Below are positions 11,960 to 23,500 of a stretch of 64,000 nt of DNA, in pieces; position 1 is the first letter of the stretch; each line of letters begins with the position of its first letter. The notes below the pieces were generated by a model. The model was not told the DNA's origin, made no database searches, and worked only from the letters and a program-made list of their open reading frames with translations. The stretch comes from Saxidomus purpurata (Eukaryota; Mollusca; Bivalvia; Venerida; Veneridae), in the NCBI GenBank assembly GCA_022818135.1, contig JAFMSR010000018.1, positions 24,968,117 to 25,032,116 on the forward strand. The letters are read 5' to 3'. Made by a program: the position numbers and the translations under genes.

Positions 11960-14900
11960 GCAGAAAAAGAAAATAAATGTCCGTGTAACGACTCTGTCAC
12001 GGAGAAAACGAAACCGAAAGTACAACAGTCCTTACAGAGTTAGCTCCCGTAATAACAACGTATATGGTATGAGAAGCCTAAATCGGTGAAAACCAGAAGC
12101 AGGTTATTTTGTCTAGGGAACATGCGGACCTACACTATGTGTTTGATTGCTGATTGGCTGAAAGTAAGTGGATGCATACAAGAAAAATTCTTTTGAATTA
12201 ATCGCTGGTTGATAGATCATAAATGAAATATGAAGAGAAAAATCTGGATATAAATTATAATCAAAATAGTTGGTATTTGAAAATACTGACATATTTGGTC
12301 GGTGACCACTAAAACTGCCACAAAAATAGGGGTGGTGTCATTTAGCTCCAAATTACTGGCATAAAGTACTGGATCACATGTGTAAATTTTGTTATTTTTA
12401 TGTGGGACTAGGATGATTCTACAAAATAAAGTTCATTTCAGCAGTCGGTGAGATTTTGGGTAGTCGCACCGGAAGAAAACCTTATAACATAAGTCTATGG
12501 AAATGTATTTAGGCCTCTCATACCATATGAAATTTATTTTATCCTAATTTTATGACATGAATGATTAAATCTTAAAGCCATTAATTGTCTTACTTTAAAG
12601 ATAAAAAAGTAAGTTCTCGGGATAGAATATTCGCCTGGCTAGGGTAACTGTAGGCTATGAATTTTATAATCGCGAAAATATGTGACAAATTGACCAACAA
12701 CGTATTAGATTTGGTACATACATGGTAAAACGACAGAATATCCGGATATTCGTTCGGAAGGCTGACCGAATATCCGAATACCAATTTGGGTATTCGTTGA
12801 CATCCCTCCTGAACATGAAAATAAAATTATAGCCATTTTTACCGGAGTCCATGGTGCTGAAAACCATTTCCCTTGGCATACAGAATCTTTCCTGCATTGT
12901 TTCTTCTCTGATGGCTTGATCCATACCTCACAATGTTTGTCTGGTATTATTTGGCCAGAAGATGTTACATAGTGTACACTGCGATTTACTTCACCTGTCT
13001 TTCAAATGTCTAAACACTAAAAATAATGATTGCACATATATTGAACATATAACCGGACACACCTCTTCATATTTTCATGTTTACAAGATTTTGTGTAATG
13101 AACATCTTATTTGTAAATGTAAGAATGTAGCAAGTTCAAACACGATATTTACTGTTACCAAATCATAAATTGCATCATAGTTACGATATGATGCGTACTT
13201 TAAGCGTTGGTTTCAATGTGAACGTATACTCGAACCCAGAAGCTTTTCGTACAGTAACTCCATTAAAGGCTGAAAAATCTTTGAACTTTTCACAGTGGTT
13301 TTGCATGAGGTCAACATTAAAGTTACCACACATGAGAAGAATACCTGACTGACTATATGTATCATATCAACTGAGGTACATCTACATTATCTGTTCAATA
13401 AATTCTTCTAGCGCGTAATTTACTGATGGCATATGTTTATATAAACTGAAAATATATATACCAAAATAATGAACATTTTAACCCCTTTTGGCTGTTTTTA
13501 TAAATCTGTAAACTTAATTATTCATTTTCTACAAATTACCTAATTCAATCCACAATTTTGTAATCATATTTATTTTATGTTCATCAGTGGTTTATCGAAA
13601 AACGTATCGCGCTTTTACATCTCCAAGAGGAATCTTCATGCCATTCATACAATTGTACAAAAACGACGTAAGATACATTTTAAGACGCGTGCAATATACG
13701 TAGTAAACATGTATTCTAGTTAATCATTAATCGGCTTCAGCTAACAACTGAAACACTTTGAATTTGAATTACGATATGCAGAACTTGCATCAGTCCAATC
13801 ACCCGCGATCCATCTGTAACACGGTTGGCTGTAACATTTTTTCTGCTGTGCTGGTTTCCTGCTTTTACAGTATTTTTCATCTAAATTTGGAAATAAGTGG
13901 CCGATATCCGCTGCGTGCAAGTTACCTCACGTGTCTGTTTCCCTTCACCACATGTGACACTACACACTGATCATTTCCATGTGCTCCATCTGTGTCAAAG
14001 ATAAAGTTTTAAGTTATCTTGTAATAGAAGTTTCGGTGCTTTTTTTTAGCAATAGCACTTTGGAAAGAGCACAATGAAAATCTCTTAATTCTTTCCGCCA
14101 TCCCAAAAATAATTATGGCTTGAAATTGTTTAAACTCAGTAAATCAATAAAACATATAGGGCATATAGAAGCCTTTTTCTAGTAATGTATTTTAAATACT
14201 AAGTCAGCTTCAGGTAAGTCCCTTTTTTGGCGTTAGCTGTTACCTACTTTTTGCACCAAATGGAATTTGTATACGACCCTCTTAAACACGTGATCGTTTC
14301 ATTGATAAATGATGTTGCTGCCGATCCGTTTATCCTTTTTAAGTAGCCTTTGTTTATAATAGACGTGTGTATTCTCAATAATGTGCAATATATCCCGCTG
14401 AGACAAATGCATGTCGATTGGTTCGAAGTATAAAAAAAACAATGGGACACCACTTGAATTCAAAATCGATGATATATATAGGATACACTAACCAGAAAAT
14501 TCTAGAAGAGTCTATATTCGCCCCGTATAATACGTGTCTCTAAACGTTGGTTAATGTTCTGTCCGTGTAAATAAAAATAGCCACAAATGACAGAGGCTTA
14601 AATTGAAGTTTGTCATGTTTGTCCATTCCTTTCGAAAAGGTAGATCCGCACTTAATTAGGGGGAGTAAATGCCGATGTTAATGATGCATTATTTTTCACG
14701 TTTGGTCGTATATCTTGGGAGATATGACCATTTAAATAGAGGAACAAACGAGAAGAAACTGCCAGTAAATAATTCAACAACTTTTTTTAAAGAGAGCCTG
14801 CACACTTAACGTGAGAGAAAAGTACAGATGTCCGTTCGTGCATATGCCAAATTTGGTCCTTTCGTTTTATTTCATTGCGAAGATACAAAGCTGTAACTTT

Positions 14901-16030
14901 TGGTAAATTTTAATTGGTTGTTGGCCATGTCATCTGAGAAAAGTTGCTTTTGAATTCGCTAAATGTTACCTTTCCGACTGCAGAAAAATAGGTTTCAAAC
15001 CTTCGGAGACATCGCCCTCTTACCTTATTACATGTAATCGTTACTGGACTCGAATGCAATAGTTAAGGAAGCTTTCAAAGTACATGCGTATGTAACAATA
15101 CCGGATTATATGAAACAAATTAATCCGAAATCGAACTCATCTGATTAGGATTAGTAACGAAATGAAGGTGCAAGACTATAAACCTAAGTAAATATTGCAA
15201 TTTTGTTTGATCAGGGGCCATAACTATGGAAGTTCTAATCTAATCAAACCCAAATAGTTATATTCATTGCAGTTAGATTATGATTTAAAAGGATTAAACA
15301 TAAAACACTCGTAAGATACAAGATAAAACCAAGGAGAAATTGCTTATCGTTGTATTAACACCTATTCTAATATGCCTACGGTATATGTCTATAGTCAATT
15401 CGAGTGCATTAATATGATTAAAGCACTCGGAAAAGTAGGCGGAGTTTCGGACATGGAAGTAGCTCCTTCCGACTTTTCTTATTTACTCCCACGCGAAAGT
15501 AAAATATAGAAATGGAAATAATATCAGTATAAATACATCAGTCGCATGAAAAAAAAATTGTTTAAGAACCTAAATATTATTTCCGATTGCGTCAAATAAG
15601 CCTTAGAATACCCTCACCTTGTTTTCCTTAAAAAGGCCAAGAAATTCAGGACTAACAGTCATACAATGTTTTGATTCCGGGAGACAAAACTATGAATGAA
15701 AACGTTTACGTCATCACTCTGACGTCATTACTTCACGTTAAAACGTTGTACAGTTCAAATTAACGGTACGCATTTAAATCGATTGGCTGCTTTGTTAGGT
15801 TCTGAATCTGACGTATTCTGCATAATGTCAGTTAAGTATTTCTTTTTATATTTTATTTATTAGATGATTAAAATAAAATAAGTTTGTATAATATAGTTAT
15901 GTTTGATATCTTGAATGGTTGCCCGAATAGGGGAGTGAATTCCAACAGCTACTATTTATGCTGTTTTACACCTTACCGCCGAACTGAAAAAAGGTCCGTA
16001 GTAGTTACGATAGTTTTCAAAAAATCGGCT
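11960..16030. other. Gene-poor 4-kb stretch
   Basis: No exon with family similarity was recognised on either strand. Notable only for a 16-bp palindrome GAATATCCGGATATTC (12736-12751), with two related half-copies in the next 60 bases, and a CRE-like TGACGTCA near 15720. Confidence 0.45.
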
Positions 16031-16032
16031 TC

Positions 16033-16213
16033 TAAGAATCGAAATAATCTATGGCTTGGAATGCTTTATCGAAATTGAAGCATTTCCCGTCGGTAATGTG
16101 CCTGCGTAATAATTCACTCGGGCTTCGCCCTCGTGAATTATTCCGCCAGGCACATCACCTCCGGGGAATGCTTCAATTTCGATAAAGCACTCCAAGTCAT
16201 AGATTATTTCTTA
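16033..16213. mobile_element. Snap-back (hairpin) MITE, ~180 bp
   Basis: The whole unit folds on itself: 'aataatctatggcttgga' and 'gaaattgaagcatttcc' on the left are matched by 'ggaatgcttcaatttc' and 'tccaagtcatagattatt' on the right, with the turn at GGGCTTCGCCC (16122-16132). Long near-perfect arms with almost no loop indicate a foldback MITE. Confidence 0.8.
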
Positions 16214-16220
16214 AATATAA

Positions 16221-16400
16221 TAAACAAGAAGGCCCTATATCACTCACATGAGTACCATTGTTCAAACACAAAAAGTAGGTCGAAATGTTAGAAAAAGGTC
16301 ATTTAAAATAAATATTATTTGTGCATATGATCCAGATTTTATCTTTGTAGTTTCAAAAACAAGAAATTCAAAAAGTCAGTGTTTAAGTCATCCATGTTAA
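16221..16400 (+). repeat. 5' start of a HINE-like repeat, cut by gap
   Basis: Begins AACAAGAAGGCCCTATATCA then 'ctcacatgagtaccattg', the same opening as elements at 23779 and 26679. The remainder is lost in the N run. Confidence 0.55.
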
Positions 16401-16900
16401 NNNNNNNNNNNNNNNNNNNNNNNNNNNNNNNNNNNNNNNNNNNNNNNNNNNNNNNNNNNNNNNNNNNNNNNNNNNNNNNNNNNNNNNNNNNNNNNNNNNN
16501 NNNNNNNNNNNNNNNNNNNNNNNNNNNNNNNNNNNNNNNNNNNNNNNNNNNNNNNNNNNNNNNNNNNNNNNNNNNNNNNNNNNNNNNNNNNNNNNNNNNN
16601 NNNNNNNNNNNNNNNNNNNNNNNNNNNNNNNNNNNNNNNNNNNNNNNNNNNNNNNNNNNNNNNNNNNNNNNNNNNNNNNNNNNNNNNNNNNNNNNNNNNN
16701 NNNNNNNNNNNNNNNNNNNNNNNNNNNNNNNNNNNNNNNNNNNNNNNNNNNNNNNNNNNNNNNNNNNNNNNNNNNNNNNNNNNNNNNNNNNNNNNNNNNN
16801 NNNNNNNNNNNNNNNNNNNNNNNNNNNNNNNNNNNNNNNNNNNNNNNNNNNNNNNNNNNNNNNNNNNNNNNNNNNNNNNNNNNNNNNNNNNNNNNNNNNN
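16401..16900. other. Assembly gap (500 N)
   Basis: Exactly 500 N, probably a nominal scaffold gap size. The right flank is a unit of the ~145-bp satellite, so the missing sequence is probably tandem repeat and its true length unknown. Confidence 0.98.
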
Positions 16901-17028
16901 AAGTTGTATTGAATTCCAACAAGTGGTTTTCAAGTTATGCTCCAGACAAGGAAAATGCAACAGACCGACCGACCAACCACCGGGTGACTCCTGTATACCC
17001 CCCTAAACTTCGTTTTGGGGGTATAAAA
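16901..17028 (+). repeat. Terminal unit of the ~145-bp satellite family
   Basis: Matches the last unit and 3' tail at 22660-22730 and 23680-23745: 'ttgtattgaattccaac', 'ttttcaagttatgctcc', a short (GACC)n stretch, then the hairpin TATACCCCCC/GGGGGTATA and an A tail. Confidence 0.8.
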
Positions 17029-17185
17029 AAATACCCTGACCTTGGAGATAGGGACGTGGATCTTGCATCTTCATGTGCTGAACATTTGTGCCATATGATT
17101 TGAAAATCCCTTCATGCATGACAAAGTAATGGCTGGTCACAAGAAAATTGGAGAGACAAACAGACAGACAGTGAGGTTTTAATAT
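17029..17185 (+). repeat. Fragment of the ~175-bp tandem-core element
   Basis: Contains 'tgaccttggagatagggacg', 'catttgtgcca', 'cttcatgcatgacaaagt' and a (ACAG)n stretch, as in the array at 18112-19168, but only about one unit. Confidence 0.7.
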
Positions 17186-17423
17186 GTGGGCGTAGAAAGG
17201 GAAAGAATAAAGATTTGCCTTATCGGTAATTATGCACACAACTGCAGACAAGAGGAACATTTAAAGAATGCAAGAAATGCTAGACAATAGTAAAATGAAA
17301 GCACACTTCACAATTTCCTTCCAGTTTTATGTACTTTTATACAGGGATCTAACATTGTTCAATCCAAACATATACGAATTACTGAAGATTCCTGTAAAGT
17401 TTGAGTAACAAGTTTAAGCTTCA

Positions 17424-17539
17424 TTACGTAATCTTACCATATGCACTGTAATAACTTGAGTAATCTACGGCTTTTGGAGCTGCAGGGTCTCCTGATCCAG
17501 CTGCTACTGGGCTCTGTGCCAATGCGCTCCCATAACCTG
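17424..17539 (-). CDS. DAZAP1: DAZAP1 last exon in window
   Basis: Encodes AGYGSALAQSPVAAGSGDPA, then PKAVDYSSYYSAYG, then KIT and TAA at 17426-17424. The acceptor TATTTACAG|CA matches the phase of exon 10. There is also a good donor, TATG|GTAAGA, at 17438/17437, so this may instead be another phase-1 internal exon with the true last exon in the scaffold gap or beyond the window. I found no AATAAA on the minus strand between the stop and the gap. Confidence 0.75.
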
Positions 17540-20500
17540 CTGTAAATACACAAGTAATTTCTCAAAAGCATTGGTTTTGGCATAAGAGAGCCATTTATTT
17601 TTAGTACAGCCATGCACAATAACATTCAATTTCTCTCTAGTAAACACTATGTCTGAAGAAGAAGTAATAAACTTTAAAACTTTTGAAGAAGGAGACAATT
17701 TCATTTTTCATTTTCCTATTGAACGAGTACCTAAGCTGATGATATAACTCAACCTTTTGTTTAATACGTTCAACAAACTACCACACATGAAGTCTAATAC
17801 ACAGCACCATGGCGTCTCTAACATTTCATCAAAGCAGTCATATTGACCAAGTTTCATAAAGATCCAGTGAAAAATGCAACCTCTATAGCATACACAAGGT
17901 GTTTCTATAATTTGACCCTGTGACCTAGTTTTTGACCCCAGATGACCCATATTCAAAAGCGGCCTAAATTTCATCAAGGCAGTCATACTGACCAAGTTTC
18001 ATGAAGATCCAGTGAAAAATGCAGCCTCTATTGCATACACAAGGTAAAGTGAGGACAGACAGACGACGTACACCAGACGATCACAATAAAAACAATAAAC
18101 AATAAAAGTAAGAAAAAAAAGAGCTGTCCGTCACAAGTGACGAATGCCCCCGAAAGAGGTGCCTCACAGTCTGTGTCCTCTCCATGTGCTCAATAAATGT
18201 GCTATGTAATTTTAAAATCCTTCCATGCATGACAGAGTAATCATGCATACAGTATTCCATTACTTTAAACACTAAGTGTGACCTTGACCTTTGAAGTAGG
18301 GACTTGGGTCTTGCACACAACACATCCGCTTGATGTGCTAGACATTTTTGCCAAGTTATTTTAAAATCCTTCAAAGCATAATAAAATTATAGTCCGGACA
18401 CAAATGTATGCATATATACAGGATTCAATTACATATAAACTCTAAGTGTGACCTTGACCTTTGTGGTAGGGACTTGGGTCTTGCACGCGACACGTCGTCT
18501 TGATGTGCTAGACATTTGTGCCAAATTATTTTAAAATCCTTCAAGGCATGACAAAGTTACAGTCCGGACACGAATGTGTGCATATATGCATATATACAGG
18601 ATTCCATTACCTTCAAACTCTAAGTGTGACCTTGACCTTTGAGCTAGGGATGTAGGTCTTGCACGCGACACGCGTCTTGATGTGCTAGACATTTGTGCCA
18701 AGTTATTTTAAAATCCTTCAATGCATGACAAAGTTACAGTCCAGGACACGAATGTGTACATATATGCATATATAGAGGAATCCATTACCTTCAAACTCTT
18801 AAGTGTGACCTTGACCTTTGAGCTAGGGACGTGGGTCTTGCATGCGACACGTCGTCTTGATGTGCTAGACATGTGTGCCTAGTTATTTTAAAATCCTTCA
18901 ATGCATGACAAAGTTACAGTCCGGACACGAATGTGTGCATATATAGAGGATTCCATAACCTTCATACTCCAAGTGTGACCTTCACCTTTGAGGTAGGGAT
19001 GTGGGTCTTGCACGCGACACGTCGTCTTGATGTGCTAGATATGTGTGCCAAGTTATTTTAAAATCCTTCAATGCATGACAGAGTTACAGTCCGGACACGA
19101 ATTTGTAAGTGGGGACGCACAGACGGACAGTGCGATTTTAATATGCCACCCTTCGGGGGCATAAAAATCATCCAGTACAAATCTTTGTTAAAATGATGGT
19201 TTCATCGTGAAAACCAAGTACTTGGGTATTAAATTTGGGACTCCTTGCTATCCTTATTAGTTAGTTATTTTACTTTTGCTTTTTACCTGGAACTCCTGGC
19301 TGACCTGCTGTTGGTGCTACTGCTGAAGTTGCCACCTGTACCGCTCCCTGGGGATGTGCCAGGGCTGTCTGAGCATATGGGTCTGCTGCTGCAACTGTAG
19401 GGGCTGCCCCTGCTGGGACTGGAGCAGCGTAGGGACTAGGGTATGCAGAGTAAGAGACAGCTGTTGAGACAGGAGCTGGTGTTCCTTGTAATGGAGCCAT
19501 TGTAGTAGCTATCTGAACCTGCTGTGAATCTAAATGACGAGAAATGATTTCTATAACAAAATTCTATGTCTAAAAACTTTTGTAGAAATAACTTAAGGTA
19601 GTAGACTCCATTTGAAACTCTTCAATTTTGATGCTCTAGCATAGGTTGTTAAGCATTGGACTGAAGATCTTTCGAGTTTTTTGGGGGCGAAGGTTCGAAT
19701 CCAGCCGGAGCCAAATATTTATTTTTTACTTTTTCTTCTTTGTTTTCATTATGTAGCATGTTTCTTCATATGTTTATATTATTTTAAGACTAAATAGAAA
19801 TTAAATATTTTTTTACACACAAGTATTAGCTTATTTGAAGAATTTATTACTTGCAGACACGTCTAAAATCGCCGATGGAGATTTTCAAATTATTTTAAAT
19901 AGAGACGGTAAAACTTCGTGAATTTTTCGCATGCTGTTCCCAACATGTTATAGATAACTATAAATATACAAAAAGTCATGCCCCATTTCTAGAAAATGTT
20001 GGTTTTTCTTATAAACTTTGATGTTCAAAATTGAACATGGTAAAAAAAAACATGAAAATTGTAAAACTATTTGATAATTTCATAAAAGTTTTTATCAATC
20101 TTGTTGATAATATAGGAAATAGTGTATAATTTCTGAAATAAAATATAGTTCTTGTAACTCTGATACCAAATCTGTACCAAATTATTGAATAATAAATGAA
20201 ATACGTGTATTTTCTTATCTCTTGTGTGATGTCATTTTATGGATAATTCCAAAATGGGGGTAGGGTTATTAAAATTCCTATAACTTTGTTTTTTCACGGT
20301 AAATTTCTTTTAAAATTTGTTTTTAAATCCTGGAAATGATACAGATTAAGAAAATATTAAGCCTACAATGATTTGAATTGGTGCCCATTAGGGGTCTACT
20401 ACCGTAAGGGCATACTGTGGTTACAAAATTATTTCATAAGCATCCAAAAACTAATTGTTATCTTGACACGCAGGTACATTAAGCGACTGATCTGGCATAG

Positions 20501-23500
20501 TGTAGCTGGGACTGTATGCTAGTAGATCTAGGCATCATATTTTAACAAACCGAGCTGAACTTTATTCCACTCACTTGCAAAATCTTGATACTGTCTAGCA
20601 GTGATTGCTGCTGCTGTCTGACCACTAGGGGCTGTGTATGTGGTGGTTGTATATCCGTAGCTACTTGGAGCTGGGGCAGGCTGACCTACAGCTGCCACTT
20701 GTTGTAGAGCCTGACCATTGGCTTGTGCGGGTTGTTGCGCTGAGGGGGCAGCAGCATACTGGTACACTGGAGCTCCTGGGGAAGGTTGTGCACTGGCAAA
20801 ACTCTGACTCCCTGCAGGCTGTGGTATGAACTGTGCCCCTGCTGGTGCTACTCCTGGCTGCTGTGATGGTGCAGCTGGGGGCCAACCACCTGAAATAATG
20901 TATCACAACATAGCAAAAGGGTAAGTACTCCTCAATTTAAACAATTCATTATACAAAATAACTGGGTGCATTAACACCCAACTTAGTAACAGGAAGGTAG
21001 TGCAACAGCAAACTTTATTCATTGTAGTTTTACTTTTGCTTAAATTCACACTTTCGGTTCAGAAAAAGGTATTCTGATTTAATCTTTTATTTCTTCTTTT
21101 CAAGGGTAAAAGGTTCCAATTTCAAACTAGAGCTATCACTAAATGTGATTAATACCCCAAAAGACTGCTTTATAAACTGAAGAAGTTCGTAGTAACAGAA
21201 TATCTTGCCAAAAAAAACACTAAAAAAGAGATATTGTTCATGGTAATAACTCTGTAATTAGTCAAGATAGAGTTATGGTTCTTGTACAATGCACTTCCTC
21301 TTATTGTGCTGGACCATTTTATGAAGTTGTATTGAATTCCAACCAGTAGTTTTCAAGTTATGCTCCGAACAAGGAAAAGTAACAAAGGGCAATAACTCTG
21401 TAAATACTCAAGATAGAGTTATGGTTCTTGTACACTGCACTTCCTCTTATTGTGCTAGACCATTTTATGAAGTTGTATTGAATTCCAACCTGTAGTTTTC
21501 AAGTAATGCTCCGAAAAAGAAAAGTAACAAAGGGCAATAACTCTGTATGAGTCAAGATAGAGTTATGGTTTTGTACACTGCACTTCCTCTCATTGTGCTG
21601 GACCTTTTATGAAGTTGTATTGCATTCCAACCTGTAGTTTTCGTTGCTCTGCGACAAGGAAAAGTAACAAAGGGCAATAACTCTGTAATGAGTCAAGAAA
21701 GAGTTATGGTTCTTGTGCACTGCACTTCCTTTCAATATACTTGACCATTGTATGAAGTTGTATTGAATTCCAACCTGTAGTTTTCAAGTTATGCTCCGAA
21801 CAAGGAAAAGTAACAAAGGGCAATAACTCTGTAAATACTCAAGATAGAGTTATGGTTCTTGTACACTGCACTTCCTCTTATTGTGCTAGACCATTTTATG
21901 AAGTTGTATTGAATTCCAACCTGTAGTTTTCAAGTAATGCTCCGGACAAGGAAAAGTAACAAAGGGCGATAACTCTGTAATGAGTCAAGAAAGAGTTATG
22001 GTTCTTGTGCACTGCACTTCCTCTCAATGTACTTGACTATTGTATGAAGTTGTATTGAATTCAAACCAGTGGTTTTCAAGTTATGATCTGGACAAGGAAA
22101 TGTAACAAAGGGCAATGACTCTGTTATTACTATAGATAGAGTTATGGTTCTTGTGCACTGCACTTCCTTTCAATGTACTTGACCATTGTTTGAAGTTGTA
22201 TTGAATTCCAACCAGTAGTTTGCAAGTTATGCTCCGAACAAGGAAAAGTAACAAAGGGCAATAACTCTGTAAATACTCAAGATAGAGTTATGGTTCTTGT
22301 ACACTGCACTTCCTCTTATTGTGCTTGACCATTTTATGAAGTTGTATTGAATTCCAACCAGTAGTTTTCAAGTCATGCTTCGGACAAGGAAAAGTAACAA
22401 AGGGCAATAACTCTGTAATGAGTCAAGATGGAGTTATGGTTCTTGTGCACTGCACTTCCTCTCAATGTACTTGACCATTGTACGAAGTTGTTTATTGCGG
22501 TTGATCATTGTATGAAGTTGTTTTGAATTCCAACCAGTACTTTTCAAGTTATGCTCCGGACAAGGAAAAGTAACAAAGGGCAATAACTCTGTAATGAGTC
22601 AAGATGGAGTTATGGTTCTTGTGCAATGCACTTCCTCTCAATGTACTTGACCATTGTATGAAGTTGTACTGAATTCCAACCAGTAGTTTTCAAGTTATGC
22701 TCCGGACAAGGAAAATGCAACAGACCGCTGACCACAGGTGGGCAATACTACTTTTTTTCCTAAAGCTAATGCTTTTTTCTATGCATTTTAAAATTGATAT
22801 CAGAATAAATAAAATACTCAAGATAGAGTTATGGTTCTTGTAAACACTGCACTTCTTCTTTCAAATTTGAGTTACGTTCTTTGACCATTCTAAAAAAAAA
22901 TTTAGAGCTTTAAGAAGTTGTACAATCGAAAATTCCAACCAGTAGGTTTTCCCCCAACCCAAAAAATGTCACACATTTTCCAGACGGGATTTAAAAAGGA
23001 AAAGTAACAAAGGGCAATAACTATGTAATGAGTCAAACATGGAGTATATGGTTACTTTTGCACTGCAAAATGGCCTTCGGTCGGATTTCTCATTTATTGT
23101 TGACTAAATGCTTTTACTTTCACTTTCACTCGCCTTCGGATATGTTTTGATAATGTCCTTGAATAGCTGTTACAAATCACTGCGAACCTCTGGACCTTTA
23201 TGGCCGCTAATACATTTGACAATTAAAAATGAAAAATCCCGTTGTATCGAACACATTGGTGTAAATCTCCAACCAGTGATTTGTAGTCTAATAAATATAT
23301 TTCTTGTTTTAATGGTTGTCTTTGCAGTACCCAATATTGTGGAGAATTTAGAGAAAATCACTGTAGGCAATAGGGACATTTTTTCTGGTTAATGAGTCAA
23401 GATGGTTAGAATTTTCCATTGAAGTAAACTCTTTCTTAAAGCTCTATCATTTCTCTCTCTCAAATTTGTTTAACTTGACCAAATTTGAAAAGAATCAGAG

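Noticed and set aside
16379..16960. Three long ORFs of 177-187 codons across the gap
   Set aside because: They consist almost wholly of N; there is no sequence to translate.
17708..18374. Minus-strand ORFs of 95 and 97 codons
   Set aside because: They fall within HINE-like repeat units and their translations repeat with the unit (for example HMGHLGSKTR-like segments also seen at 55782-56012).
20638..20906. ORFs on both strands in other frames over exon 9
   Set aside because: Shadows of the low-complexity exon; the frame consistent with splice phases is the 20575-20889 exon.
23108..23392. A 94-codon ORF with hydrophobic segments
   Set aside because: Sits in the disordered satellite tail; apparent membrane segments reflect T-rich codons.
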